DNA of 64,000 bases from Lachnospiraceae bacterium (GCA_017522685.1 JAFWYN010000005.1:186001-250000), one strand, 5' to 3'; shown: positions 46,601 to 55,730, counted from the first letter of the stretch. Notes: generated from the letters alone by a model not told the origin. Program-made: numbers and translations.

Positions 46601-47140
46601 TTATGCTGTTTCCGGACCTTTCCCGGCTTTCTCCAAAGCCATCACCAAAACAGGTATTAGTATAATCTGAATGATAATACCGGGTATGGCGTTGGTAATG
46701 GCACCTGCCAAAAATGCTTTCCAGCCAAAGGCTCCTCCGGAAAGACCCATGCAGATAAACATGGCCGTTCCCCATACCAGCCGTCCTGCCACCATGGCTA
46801 CTAAAAGTGACACATAAATGGATAGCTTTTTCTTGGGCAATGCCTTATACAGGATACCGGCTATGGCTCCGTATGTGGCAAGTTCAAAAGCCATACACAC
46901 TGCCTTCGGGAAAAATGGCGGCATGGTGAGTATCATGGAACGTAGCAGCGGAGCCGAAAATCCTACCACAATCCCCCAGGGCCATCCGCAGATAAACCCG
47001 CACAGCAATACCGGTATATGCATGGGACAGAGCATGGACCCTATCTCCTGAATCTGCCCGGTCAAAAACGGCAACACATACGCCAGCGCCAAAAACATGG
47101 CAGCCAACACCATCTTTAGTACTTTACTTTCTCTTTTCAT
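46601..47140 (-). CDS. ECF transporter substrate-binding (S) component
   Basis: 179 residues with six membrane segments. IGSMLCPMHIPVLLCGFICGWPWG and FFPKAVCMAFELATYGAIAG are characteristic of the small S-components of energy-coupling factor vitamin transporters. The end (GPETA) is short. The HMPIP-like MHIPVLLCGF block is shared with thiamine-precursor and pantothenate-type S-components, but the substrate cannot be fixed. EcfA1, A2 and T genes are not in the window, so it would use shared modules encoded elsewhere. Good terminator downstream; no riboswitch was recognised upstream. Confidence 0.82.
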   Translation of the reverse strand: MKRESKVLKMVLAAMFLALAYVLPFLTGQIQEIGSMLCPMHIPVLLCGFICGWPWGIVVGFSAPLLRSMILTMPPFFPKAVCMAFELATYGAIAGILYKALPKKKLSIYVSLLVAMVAGRLVWGTAMFICMGLSGGAFGWKAFLAGAITNAIPGIIIQIILIPVLVMALEKAGKGPETA

Positions 47141-47172
47141 GAAAATTCCCCTTTAATAATCCCCTTTGTACA

Positions 47173-47199
47173 AAACACCGAAGCAATCACTCCGGTGTT
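47173..47199 (-). terminator. Intrinsic terminator of tRNA-Arg
   Basis: Minus strand AACACCG pairs with TCGGTGTT and TTTG follows; it lies 5 nt after the tRNA 3' end. Confidence 0.7.
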
Positions 47200-47203
47200 C
47201 AAA

Positions 47204-47275
47204 CGTTCCCTGCGAGAATCGAACTCACAACTAGTGCTTAGGAGGCACTTGTTATATCCATTTAACTAAGGGAAC
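47204..47275 (-). tRNA. tRNA-Arg(CCU)
   Basis: A complete cloverleaf folds: acceptor GTTCCCT/AGGGAAC, D-stem GTTA/TAAC, anticodon stem AGTGC/GCACT around CTCCTAA (anticodon CCT), and T-arm GTGAG-TTCGATT-CTCGC. The discriminator is G and CCA is not encoded. It decodes AGG. Confidence 0.92.
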
Positions 47276-47314
47276 CTATTACGAGGGCATCGCATAAAGC
47301 CATGCCCTATTTTA

Positions 47315-48205
47315 CTAAAATGTTTCCGGGAAATTGACTCTTCCCTGAAGCCAGATGGTACCTTTAAATCTTCTGCCCACCTGAGGTTCGCCGAACAAGT
47401 CTATTATATTGATTGCCACATCAAAAGTCAATTCATTACTGCAAATTGTGAGCAAATAAATTTCCTCCTCCGTCATGGAGTTTTTCACCTTTTTGCAGGC
47501 CAAGATTTCACCCAGCACATTATAATGATCGCATTCCACACCATAGGGCATGAAATAGGTATCCACAATACTGAATACATCTTCCTTCAAAATCTTGCGG
47601 GATATGGTGGTATACATATCCATATCCTCCAAGGTCAAGGTTTCTATGGCTTCCTCATCCCCTTTTCGGGCTGCTTCTATGAGCTTGGAGCGGTTGACGG
47701 AATCCTTTCGGATTCTCTTTTTCTGTAATTCATCTTTTTTGATGGGCATCAAAATACTGCCTTCCGTGGACAAAGCGGACATAGTCACGGAAAGTCCGGT
47801 AGGATAGGCCTGCCCGCAATACTTGGCCTTTACATAAGGTATCATATTCTGCAGATAAAAAATCAGAGTGATTCCCACATTTACATCGTCACAGGCACCG
47901 GCATAGGCTTCTCTGTTGGCCAATCTCTCCACCGTCACCTCTTCATAACTGGTGACACCGGTTCCTCTAAGATACGGATAATAATACTCATAGGTAAATT
48001 TGTCATCCTCATCATCAAATTCCCCACATACAGCGATTCCCATACCATCGGCGTAGTTTTTGCAAAATTCGCCCAACATCACGCCATCCTCGTTCAGAGT
48101 ATAAGCCCTCTCATCCGCACGGGTTACTGATTTACGTATCAGTTCTTTTATTTTCTTACGGTCCGTGTATTCACTGAAACCGATTGCTCTCATGTATTTA
48201 TGCAA
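47315..48205 (-). CDS. DUF3881 family protein
   Basis: 296 residues, soluble, acidic. Starts HKYMRAIGFSEYTDRKKI and contains FTYEYYYPYLRGTGVTSYEE, VNVGITLIFYLQNMIPYV and a C-terminal RRFKGTIWLQGRVNFPE, the pattern of the DUF3881 family known almost only from Lachnospiraceae. No enzymatic motif is evident and function is unknown. It lies between a tRNA-Arg gene and a DUF3592-like gene, and has no obvious operon partner. The family is useful as a taxonomic marker. Confidence 0.8.
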   Translation of the reverse strand: MHKYMRAIGFSEYTDRKKIKELIRKSVTRADERAYTLNEDGVMLGEFCKNYADGMGIAVCGEFDDEDDKFTYEYYYPYLRGTGVTSYEEVTVERLANREAYAGACDDVNVGITLIFYLQNMIPYVKAKYCGQAYPTGLSVTMSALSTEGSILMPIKKDELQKKRIRKDSVNRSKLIEAARKGDEEAIETLTLEDMDMYTTISRKILKEDVFSIVDTYFMPYGVECDHYNVLGEILACKKVKNSMTEEEIYLLTICSNELTFDVAINIIDLFGEPQVGRRFKGTIWLQGRVNFPETF

Positions 48206-48241
48206 AAACTCACCTTCTTTCTGACTTTAAATATTCACCTA

Positions 48242-48955
48242 TTAGGTATAATCTACTACTTTACCCTGAAGACTTCCTTCTACATCCACATAATACTTAC
48301 TGTAATCCTGACCATCCACATAAACTCGCACATTGCTACCCTGTTGTAAAAAAGGATACGGATCCGTCCACATATTATCACTCTTAAATCTGTAAAGAAC
48401 CCCACTATACTCATCCTGATAGTTACAATAAATCACATAAGGATGCCTTCCGTTTACGTAATAGTTATAGTTCATATCCACTCTTTCTACAACAGCACAA
48501 ATATATCTGCCTTGCTGTAGCAATTCTTTCTTCTTGGCAGACTTCTTTATGCCTATCACAGCAGAAATAATACCTATTAATGCAAATATCACTCCCAAGA
48601 CAGCTAAAATAATACCGGCTATCATATAACTATGAGGAGTCTTGACTTTTCCCGGATTCTCCGGGTCTACTTTTAAAGTAATTTCTTTCCCCTCATACAT
48701 ACTACTGGTATAAGTACCCAATCGGATATCTGTAAACTCATGCCCCTGAAAATCATAGTCTACGTAAACTTGATAGTGTCTGTCTCCATCGGAATCCCAA
48801 TAGCTATCAATATATGATATAGTACCGGTAATCTCTACAGCTGTTTCATCAAACTTCTTGCCTGCGGCAAACACTAAAATACTACTAACAATTAGTATCA
48901 CTCCTACTATCCCAAAAATACCAAATAAAATAGGATAAAAATTTTTCTTCTTCAT
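48242..48955 (-). CDS. DUF3592-like membrane protein
   Basis: 237 residues from ATG 48955; an upstream TTG at 48985 is less likely. Two hydrophobic segments (about 10-28 and 112-140) flank an extracytoplasmic segment (AVEITGTISYIDSYWDSDGDRHYQVYVDYDFQGHEF; then VDPENPGKV) typical of DUF3592. A second similar beta domain follows (CAVVERVDMNYNYYVNGRHPYVIYCNYQ). Function unknown; DUF3592 proteins are small membrane proteins of unassigned role. Confidence 0.75.
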   Translation of the reverse strand: MKKKNFYPILFGIFGIVGVILIVSSILVFAAGKKFDETAVEITGTISYIDSYWDSDGDRHYQVYVDYDFQGHEFTDIRLGTYTSSMYEGKEITLKVDPENPGKVKTPHSYMIAGIILAVLGVIFALIGIISAVIGIKKSAKKKELLQQGRYICAVVERVDMNYNYYVNGRHPYVIYCNYQDEYSGVLYRFKSDNMWTDPYPFLQQGSNVRVYVDGQDYSKYYVDVEGSLQGKVVDYT

Positions 48956-48977
48956 TTGTATACCCTTACAAAACCTA

Positions 48978-49140
48978 CAAAACAAATGCCGACTAACGTC
49001 GGTGCTCGTTTATTATTCTATTTTCCCGCTCGTAAGCCCGCACTACGTGCTTATCAGCGCTTTCAGCGCCGGCTTACTCGCTGACGATTGCGTTGTCAAC
49101 CCCGTAAAAACAAATGCCTGCGGATGCAGGCGCTTGTTTT
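48978..49140 (-). repeat. Structured intergenic region with two similar terminator hairpins
   Basis: Minus strand, from the serS side: GCGCCTGCATCCGCAGGC followed by ATTTGTTTTT (about 49107-49140), then a longer stem GTAAGCC/GGCTTAC with an inner GCGCTGAAAGCGC hairpin, then GCACCGACGTTAGTCGGC followed by ATTTGTTTTG (about 48978-49012). The first and last hairpins share flanking AACAAGC/ACGAGC and ATTTGTTT, so they are a duplicated terminator module. The first ends serS. Confidence 0.55.
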
Positions 49141-50423
49141 TAGCGTGGCTTTACAACGCTTATGCCGCCCATGTATGGTCTGAGTGCCTCAGGAATACTG
49201 ATGGTGCCGTCTTCCTTTACATTGTTCTCTAAGAATGCAATCAGTCCGCGAGGTGTTGCAAGCACTGTATTATTTAATGTATGCACATAGTAAGTACCAT
49301 TTTCACCCTTGGTACGGATTTTTAATCTTCTCGCCTGAGCATCTCCTAAGGTAGAACAAGAACCAACCTCGAAGTACTTCTTCTGTCTGGGGCTCCATGC
49401 TTCTACGTCACAAGACTTCACCTTCAGGTCTGCCAAGTCACCACTACAACACTCCAAAGTACGTACAGGGATATCTAAGCTACGGAAAAATTCTACAGAG
49501 TACTGCCACATCTTATTGTACCAGTCCATAGAATCTTCAGGTTTACATAACACAACCATCTCCTGCTTTTCAAACTGATGTACACGATAAACGCCTCTTT
49601 CCTCAATACCGTGTGAACCTACTTCCTTACGGAAACAAGGAGAGTAAGAAGTCATGGCGATAGGAAGCTTTGCTTCTTCTACGATTTCACCCTGGAACTT
49701 ACCAATCATGGAATGCTCTGAGGTACCGATTAAGTACAAATCTTCCCCTTCAATCTTATACATCATAGCTTCCATCTCTGCGAAGCTCATAACGCCGGTT
49801 ACTACACTACTACGAATCATGAAAGGAGGAATACAGTAAGTAAATCCCTTATTAATCATGAAATCTCTTGCGTAACTAATCATAGCAGAATGGATTCTTG
49901 CCGCATCACCCATCAGGTAATAGAAACCATTACCGCTGGTTCTGCCGGCCGCATCCTTGTCCAGACCACTGATGCTGTTTAAAATATCTGCATGATAAGG
50001 TACTTCAAAATCAGGCACCACAGGCTCACCGTACTTCTCGATTTCTACGTTCTCGCTATCATCCTTACCTACGGGCACGCTATCATCTATGATATTTGGA
50101 ATCACCATCATAATCTTATTAACCTTTGCCTGAAGCTCCGGCTCCAATGCTTCCAATTCAGCCAGGCGCTCCTTGTTTGCAGCTACCTCTGCTTTCTTAG
50201 CTTCTGCTTCTTCCTTCTTACCCTGAGCCATCAAAGCGCCAATTTCCTTAGAAATCTTATTACGATTCGCACGGATTGCATCTGCCTCCTGCTGCACCAG
50301 TCTTCTCTGAGTATCCAGCTCGATAACCTCATCCACCATAGGAAGCTTCGCATCCTGAAATTTCTTCTTGATGTTTTCCTTTACCACATCCGGATTCTCT
50401 CTTAAAAAATCAATATCTAACAT
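49140..50423 (-). CDS. serS: Seryl-tRNA synthetase
   Basis: 427 residues, usual length. The N-terminal long coiled-coil arm (about 30-105, VQQEADAIRANRNKISKEIG to RLAELEALE) grips tRNA-Ser. Class II motif 2 (YSPCFRKEVGSHGIEERGVYRVHQFEKQE) and motif 3 (NNTVLATPRGLIAFLENN-like, here LNNTVLATPRGLIAFLEN) are intact, and the serine-binding GTSEHS is present. It follows DUF4446, HD-GYP and parAB. A good RBS precedes ATG 50423. No T-box is visible immediately upstream. Confidence 0.96.
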   Translation of the reverse strand: MLDIDFLRENPDVVKENIKKKFQDAKLPMVDEVIELDTQRRLVQQEADAIRANRNKISKEIGALMAQGKKEEAEAKKAEVAANKERLAELEALEPELQAKVNKIMMVIPNIIDDSVPVGKDDSENVEIEKYGEPVVPDFEVPYHADILNSISGLDKDAAGRTSGNGFYYLMGDAARIHSAMISYARDFMINKGFTYCIPPFMIRSSVVTGVMSFAEMEAMMYKIEGEDLYLIGTSEHSMIGKFQGEIVEEAKLPIAMTSYSPCFRKEVGSHGIEERGVYRVHQFEKQEMVVLCKPEDSMDWYNKMWQYSVEFFRSLDIPVRTLECCSGDLADLKVKSCDVEAWSPRQKKYFEVGSCSTLGDAQARRLKIRTKGENGTYYVHTLNNTVLATPRGLIAFLENNVKEDGTISIPEALRPYMGGISVVKPR

Positions 50424-50440
50424 AATCTTTCCTCCAAAAA

Positions 50441-51496
50441 TTAATCTAATACTTTCTCAATAAATATATTATGAACCTTTACCAAGTCCTTAATCACGAT
50501 ACCCGTCACTTCTTCACCGTTTTGGTTATGGGTGATTCGAAGCACCGGTCTTTCCTGGAAACCATTATTTTGTCTTACTACAACCGCTTCTTCTCCCTCG
50601 TTGGTGACCACTCTGGTTCCGGTGGGGTATACGGCTATCAGACTTAAAAAGGTATCCACCATTTTACCGTCATATTTTACATTTTTATAATTTTTTAAAT
50701 ACTCTATCACTTCATAAAGCTTTACACGTGTATAACCGATACCTCCATACATTTCGTCAAAGGTATCGCAAATCGAGACGATTCTACACTCCTTAGGAAT
50801 ATCCCCCGTTTTAATAGGATATCCTTCCCCGTCCAGTGTCTCATGATGAAACAGTATGATACTGCGACTGACATCACTCAGCCATTTCTCATTCTTCAGT
50901 GCATCATAACCGAATATCGGATGTTTTTTATATTCTGACCAGCTTGCTGCACTCATATCCAACATATCAGAACCAAACACATCAATCACACTATAACGCA
51001 TACCGATATCATGTAACAGACTTCCGATACCAATATCATACAAAGACTTTTGGTCCAGTTTCATTTTCATTGCCGTCAATAAGGATAATGCACATACACT
51101 TACAGAATGCTCATATAAATCAGAACTTCTCTGTCGAATCTCCAATACTGCTTCCAGTACATTCTCATCCTCCAGAATATGTTGCACAATACGATCCGCA
51201 GCATCACATAAATCCGCTAATTCTTCGTTGCTGTGATAGGTATGTCTTTCCAGTATGTCTTTCACCTTCTGACTCACCGTACTTATGACATTATCCTTCA
51301 TGATTTCTAATGCACTACTCTCTGCGTAATCCTCTTCCAACACCCAGGCATCCGTCACACCAAGCTCTATCATCTTCTCCAGATAATCCGGTCGAAGCTG
51401 CGCACCTTCCGGGAGAATAATCTGATAGTCCAAAGTCATCAGAGGCTTACCTAATATTTCATTGCCCTTTAATTCACTTACCTTTTTTTTAATCAT
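50441..51496 (-). CDS. HD-GYP-type cyclic-di-GMP phosphodiesterase
   Basis: 351 residues. The N-terminal part (about 1-110) is a helical sensory region without membrane segments. The HD domain shows IGSLLHDIGMRY (HD), ILFHHETLDGEGYPIK (the HHE..DG.GYP signature of HD-GYP) and ICDTFDEMYGG. It hydrolyses cyclic di-GMP or related cyclic dinucleotides. The C-terminal 60 residues (EEAVVVRQNNGFQERPVLR) are a beta-rich domain common in DUF3369-like relatives. It is located between serS and DUF4446, in line with a nutrient- or surface-sensing role that is not read from sequence. Confidence 0.9.
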   Translation of the reverse strand: MIKKKVSELKGNEILGKPLMTLDYQIILPEGAQLRPDYLEKMIELGVTDAWVLEEDYAESSALEIMKDNVISTVSQKVKDILERHTYHSNEELADLCDAADRIVQHILEDENVLEAVLEIRQRSSDLYEHSVSVCALSLLTAMKMKLDQKSLYDIGIGSLLHDIGMRYSVIDVFGSDMLDMSAASWSEYKKHPIFGYDALKNEKWLSDVSRSIILFHHETLDGEGYPIKTGDIPKECRIVSICDTFDEMYGGIGYTRVKLYEVIEYLKNYKNVKYDGKMVDTFLSLIAVYPTGTRVVTNEGEEAVVVRQNNGFQERPVLRITHNQNGEEVTGIVIKDLVKVHNIFIEKVLD

Positions 51497-51517
51497 ACGC
51501 TCGTTGCCTTTACCCTA

Positions 51518-52057
51518 TTATGATTGGATTGTTTCGGGATTGTACTGTCTGGCAATTGATAAAGCCTTTTCTTCTTCCTTTCCCAAAGTCAGCTTACAAA
51601 TACCGCCGTTAATTGCTTTTGTATAGGAATAACATCCATCCGTACCGTGTACAGAATTAATAATAAATCCATCATTATGTTCATCTAAAAGTGCAAGACT
51701 AAAGCTTAACTGTCCGCCCATCTGCGGAAATGCATCATACTTCACCAATCCAACTTTACAAATGGTTTTCTCCATCTTTTTGTAAAGTGTACGAATTTCT
51801 TTCTTATTACGGTCAGTACAAGATTTTAAATACTTATTTTCCTCATGGATACTGAGAATGTTTTCCTCCAAACTCATTCCATCTTTACCTGCCATAAATT
51901 GATTTAATTTTTTTTCCAAACGGACATTCTTACACACAAACAGAACGGCAATTACAATAAATATTATTAATAATATAAATATTATCAGTATAATAATGCC
52001 AATATCAACTGTTCCTATACCTATCCGATCAAACAACTTACTATATCCTTGCTGCAT
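51518..52057 (-). CDS. DUF4446 family single-TM protein
   Basis: 179 residues. One hydrophobic segment (about 17-42, DIGIIILIIFILLIIFIVIAVLFV region) is followed by a cytoplasmic helical stretch (VRLEKKLNQFMAGKDG) and a compact domain (VGLVKYDAFPQMGGQLSFSLALLDEHNDGFIINSVHG) that identifies DUF4446. The family lies next to parB in many Firmicutes, and its role is unknown. Here it is 9 nt downstream of parB, suggesting co-transcription with parAB. Confidence 0.88.
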   Translation of the reverse strand: MQQGYSKLFDRIGIGTVDIGIIILIIFILLIIFIVIAVLFVCKNVRLEKKLNQFMAGKDGMSLEENILSIHEENKYLKSCTDRNKKEIRTLYKKMEKTICKVGLVKYDAFPQMGGQLSFSLALLDEHNDGFIINSVHGTDGCYSYTKAINGGICKLTLGKEEEKALSIARQYNPETIQS

Positions 52058-52066
52058 AAGATCTCC

Positions 52067-52957
52067 TTATTTAACTATCATTTCCAACAGTCTGTCCAAA
52101 TCCTCGTGACTATAGAACTCTATTTCAATCTTACCGGCACCCTTACCTTTTGAACTGATGGCAACCTTGGTACCCAGAGACTGTTTTAATTTCTCTTCAA
52201 TATCCTGATAGATGGCCTGCATAGCTTTATCATCTAATTTCTTAGCCTTAGGTGTCTTATGCAAATCCTTAACCAATTTCTCAATATCACGTACGCTGAG
52301 TTTTTCATCGAAAATCTTCTGTGCTATGATGTACTGCTGTTCCGGATCTTCAATCGCTAACAAAGCTCTTGCATGACCGGTACTAATCATATCATCAATA
52401 ACCATCTGCTGTACCTTATCACTCAGCTTTAATAATCTGATGGAATTGGTTACCGCAGCACGGCTCTTTGATACTCTCTCAGCTACTTCATCCTGCTTTA
52501 AATTAAACTCGGTTAATAATTTCTTATAAGCCTGTGCCTCTTCAATCGGATTTAAGTCTTCACGCTGAATATTCTCAATCAAAGCTATTTCAACGATTTC
52601 CTGCTCGGTATAATTCTTGATGATAACAGGTACTTCCTTTAAACCGGCTAACTTGGCAGCTCTCCAACGACGCTCACCTGCAATAATTTCATAGTAATCT
52701 TTTCTATCCTGCACCAATATAGGCTGCAAAAGTCCGAACTGCTTAATTGAATCTGCCAGCTCCTGCAATGCATCCTCATCAAAGTATTTTCTGGGCTGTT
52801 CACGGTTTGGCTCCACCTTTGTAATCTTTACAAGTGTTTCACCCTGTTCTTTTTCTTCATTAATTACTACCTTAGGTTCTTTCTTTTCTTTTTCTTCACC
52901 TACTACATTAGGTATCATAAGGTCTAAACCTTTTCCCAAACCTCTTGGCTTTGCCAT
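52067..52957 (-). CDS. parB: Chromosome-partitioning protein ParB (Spo0J)
   Basis: 296 residues. The CTP-binding ParB/Srx motif GERRWRAAKLAGL follows VEPNREQPRKYFDEDALQELADSI. The KorB-type HTH (LLTEFNLKQDEVAERVSKSRAAVTNSIRLLKL) follows and the C-terminal dimerisation domain ends it. ParB loads on parS sites, spreads as a CTP clamp and recruits SMC. Two perfect parS sites are only about 1.1 kb upstream, near the parA gene, and the gene is 12 nt downstream of parA. Confidence 0.96.
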   Translation of the reverse strand: MAKPRGLGKGLDLMIPNVVGEEKEKKEPKVVINEEKEQGETLVKITKVEPNREQPRKYFDEDALQELADSIKQFGLLQPILVQDRKDYYEIIAGERRWRAAKLAGLKEVPVIIKNYTEQEIVEIALIENIQREDLNPIEEAQAYKKLLTEFNLKQDEVAERVSKSRAAVTNSIRLLKLSDKVQQMVIDDMISTGHARALLAIEDPEQQYIIAQKIFDEKLSVRDIEKLVKDLHKTPKAKKLDDKAMQAIYQDIEEKLKQSLGTKVAISSKGKGAGKIEIEFYSHEDLDRLLEMIVK

Positions 52958-52969
52958 CTCTTAATCCCC

Positions 52970-53737
52970 CTATCTGGTATTTTTCTTGATAAGTTCTCTT
53001 GCTAAATCCATATAACTTTCAGCTCCGGTAGACTTTGGATCATACTTAATAATCGGCATTCCAAAGCTGGGTGCTTCAGCTAATCGGATATTTCTCGGTA
53101 TCATTGTTTCAAATATATACTGTTTCAGATTACTCTTAACATTCTCAACTACCTGCATGGAAAGATTGGTTCTGGAATCATACATGGTAAATACCACACC
53201 TTCCATTTCCAAATAAGGATTTAGTCTTTCTTTTACCAGATTTACGGTATGTATTAACTGACTCAAACCTTCCAAAGCATAATATTCACACTGAATCGGA
53301 ACAATAATACTGTTTGCAGTTGTCATGGAATTGATGGTTAACATATTTAAAGAAGGAGGACAGTCAATGATAATGTAATCATATTTGTAATTCACAAAAT
53401 CCACTGCATTCTTTAGAATATATTCTTTTCTCTCTACACCAATCAGTTCAATCTCTGCTGCAGCCAGATTAACATTGGATGGTATAATTGATACATTAGG
53501 TATTACTTCATCAATAATACAATCATGAATACTGCATTCCTCAAGTATTAACTCATATATGGTATTCTCTACTTCATTCTTTTCAACACCAAAACCGCTG
53601 GTAGCATTGCCCTGGGGATCTGTATCAATTAATAATACTTTCTTTCCAAGCTCAGCTAATGCTGCTGCTAAATTAATGGAAGTAGTGGTTTTACCTACTC
53701 CACCTTTCTGATTCGCAATCGCAATAATTCTTCCCAT
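52970..53737 (-). CDS. parA: ParA/Soj ATPase
   Basis: 255 residues. The deviant Walker A KGGVGKTTTS, switch I DTDPQGNATSG, Walker B YIIIDCPPSLN and the typical ending fit chromosomal ParA/Soj. It works with ParB in origin segregation and modulates DnaA. ATG 53737 has a moderate RBS. The gene is the upstream member of the parA-parB-DUF4446-HD-GYP-serS block. The promoter region (53738-54000) is AT-rich and carries two half-sites of parS. Confidence 0.96.
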   Translation of the reverse strand: MGRIIAIANQKGGVGKTTTSINLAAALAELGKKVLLIDTDPQGNATSGFGVEKNEVENTIYELILEECSIHDCIIDEVIPNVSIIPSNVNLAAAEIELIGVERKEYILKNAVDFVNYKYDYIIIDCPPSLNMLTINSMTTANSIIVPIQCEYYALEGLSQLIHTVNLVKERLNPYLEMEGVVFTMYDSRTNLSMQVVENVKSNLKQYIFETMIPRNIRLAEAPSFGMPIIKYDPKSTGAESYMDLARELIKKNTR

Positions 53738-53960
53738 ACTTACTCCTTTATCTACGCCTGCCTCTGTATTTATATAAATTTGCCCGTATATTTTATTGAA
53801 TTCCTGATGTTTAGTCAGTTATCAAATAAGATTATATCACGTAATTTCTGATATATCTACAAGAATCTTACTTAATAATCTAATTTGTTTTTTTGTATCA
53901 ATTATTGGGTTCAATCAGCAAAAATACTGTTAAAAGTGCTGTAAAACCTTTATATTACTA

Positions 53961-53993
53961 TGTTTCACGCTTACTTTCTAAAAATGTTTCACG
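53961..53993. promoter_or_regulatory. Two degenerate parS half-sites upstream of parA
   Basis: TGTTTCACG occurs at 53961-53969 and 53985-53993, each followed by unrelated bases instead of the TGAAACA half. Confidence 0.6.
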
Positions 53994-54022
53994 GTCTTTG
54001 GCACAATATATAGGGGTCTAAA

Positions 54023-54038
54023 TGTTTCACGTGAAACA
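54023..54038. promoter_or_regulatory. parS site 1
   Basis: Perfect TGTTTCACGTGAAACA consensus, inside a 20-bp palindrome (54021-54040). Confidence 0.95.
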
Positions 54039-54081
54039 TTATATTGTGTTTTAACGACTACTCCAGTCAAAACAAGAGGAA

Positions 54082-54097
54082 TGTTTCACGTGAAACA
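54082..54097. promoter_or_regulatory. parS site 2
   Basis: Perfect TGTTTCACGTGAAACA consensus, embedded in a 32-bp perfect palindrome (54074-54105) whose outer arms are AAGAGGAA/TTCCTCTT. The palindrome begins about 20 nt beyond the stop of the response-regulator frame and could double as a terminator stem. Confidence 0.95.
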
Positions 54098-54126
54098 TTC
54101 CTCTTAAATACTAAAAGAATTATATA

Positions 54127-54770
54127 TTAATACAAATCAACCAATCCGTTTTTTATAGCAAATACAGCAGCTTGGGTTCTATCATTTACATCTATTTTCT
54201 TAAACAAATTTGATATATGGTTTTTCACAGTACGTTCACTTATCTTTAGTTCGATAGCAATTTCCTTATTAAGCATACCTTTTGCCAGATAAACTAACAT
54301 TTCTTTTCTCTATTTGTTAATATATCTAATTTCGTTTTATCTGTATCCCTGGTTCTCAATTTAGTATTTAACAACGGAATTAAACTTGGTTGAATATAGG
54401 ACCTGCCGTTCGCAATAAAAGAAATAGCTTTTTTTAATTCCTTTTCATCCGAACTCTTTATCAAATATCCTTCCACGCCAATATCAAATGCTTTCACCAA
54501 ATAATCAATTTCATCATGATAAGTCAGTATCAATACTTTAATCTGATATTTTTTTCTTTTAATCTCTTTTAAGACCTCTATACCATTTAACTTTGGCATA
54601 TTAATATCAAGCATAAGAATATCCGGCATATTATGTTCTAATTGCCTTAAGCATTCTTCACCATCACTTGCCTCACATATTACTTCTATATTGCCATCAT
54701 TAATCAATAATTCTTTAATACCTTGTCTACATAAAACATGGTCATCGGCCATCATCACTTTTATGCCCAT
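54127..54770 (-). pseudogene. NarL/DegU-type response regulator broken by a frameshift
   Basis: From ATG 54770 the receiver domain is complete: DDHVLCRQGIKELL, phospho-acceptor Asp in DILMLDINMPKLNG, LTYHDE and K in VEGYLIKSSDEKE. At about 54302-54306 the expected LTNREKE joins a four-A run, and the frame ends in TAG at 54294-54296. In the +1 frame the LuxR helix-turn-helix continues perfectly (EMLVYLAKGMLNKEIAIELK, SERTVKNHISNLFKKI) to TAA at 54127. One extra base would restore a normal 214-residue regulator. Solo gene with no kinase beside it. Confidence 0.85.
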
Positions 54771-54959
54771 AAGAAATTGAACTCCCTCAAACGATAATTT
54801 CTAATCTTCAGTATTCCCCAACTACCAAATTAGAAACTTTATCAAAATTGTATAATAACATTATCAAATATTACAACAATAAAATTATTCCTTTTCTTAT
54901 TACCTATTAATCAAAAAATATATACTTTATTTCGTTTATTTATAATCGTTTTATAATTT

Positions 54960-55682
54960 CTATTTAATCGGTTCTTTTGATGGAAGACCGGCTTTTCTTG
55001 GAAACTTTTTAGGAGTTTCTTTATTTTTCTGAATCACAATAAGATTACGATAAATATCAGAGTCCGGCAAATAAAACTCTTCACACTTTTCTATCTTTCC
55101 ACCAAGCACGCTAATTGCTTTCTTAGCCACATTAATTTCTTCTTCCATCTTCTCAGATTTATAAGGAATAAACTTTCCACCCACCTTTACATAAGGAAGA
55201 CAGTATTCTGACAAAGTGGACAAATTAGCTACAGCCCGTGATACACACAAATCATATTTTTCACGCAGTTTACAGGGCTTTGCAAAATCCTCCGCACGAC
55301 CATGAATAGTTTCGATTCCTGTTAAACCTAACTGTGTTATCACTTCATTCAAAAAATTAATTCTCTTATTTAAAGAATCTAAAAGAGTCACTTTTAACGA
55401 AGGGTATGCTATTTTTAATGCCAGTCCGGGAAAACCTGCACCGGTTCCCACATCTATCACCGTAGCTTCCTTATCGACATCAAAAGCTTTAATCAAGGAT
55501 AAACTGTCAACAAAATGTTTTTTCATTACTTCATCATACTCTGTAATAGCAGTCAGATTCATGAATTCGTTCCACTCAACCAGTAACTCATAATATCTGA
55601 TAAATTGTTTTATCTGTATATCAGACAATTTTACCTGAAAATCTTCCAAATCTTTTTCAAATTGAGTTGTATTATATTCCAT
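54960..55682 (-). CDS. rsmG: 16S rRNA m7G527 methyltransferase RsmG
   Basis: 240 residues. NLTAITEYDEVMKKHFVDSL, ATVIDVGTGAGFPGLALKIAYP (SAM motif), VTLLDSLNKRINFLNEV and CVSRAVANLSTLSEYCLPYVK-type text are the RsmG (GidB) signature set. It methylates N7 of G527 in 16S rRNA. It is 48 nt downstream of mnmG in the conserved mnmE-mnmG-rsmG order. The Lys/Pro-rich tail (KKFPRKAGLPSKEPIK) is slightly longer than usual. Confidence 0.96.
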   Translation of the reverse strand: MEYNTTQFEKDLEDFQVKLSDIQIKQFIRYYELLVEWNEFMNLTAITEYDEVMKKHFVDSLSLIKAFDVDKEATVIDVGTGAGFPGLALKIAYPSLKVTLLDSLNKRINFLNEVITQLGLTGIETIHGRAEDFAKPCKLREKYDLCVSRAVANLSTLSEYCLPYVKVGGKFIPYKSEKMEEEINVAKKAISVLGGKIEKCEEFYLPDSDIYRNLIVIQKNKETPKKFPRKAGLPSKEPIK

Positions 55683-55730
55683 GAATATTATATACCTCTT
55701 CTCTTATATTTCCTATAGATTGATTCAATA

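Noticed and set aside
46437..47160. Riboswitch upstream of the ECF S-component
   Set aside because: The stretch upstream of 47140 is occupied by the tRNA-Arg terminator and is too short. No riboswitch signature was seen.
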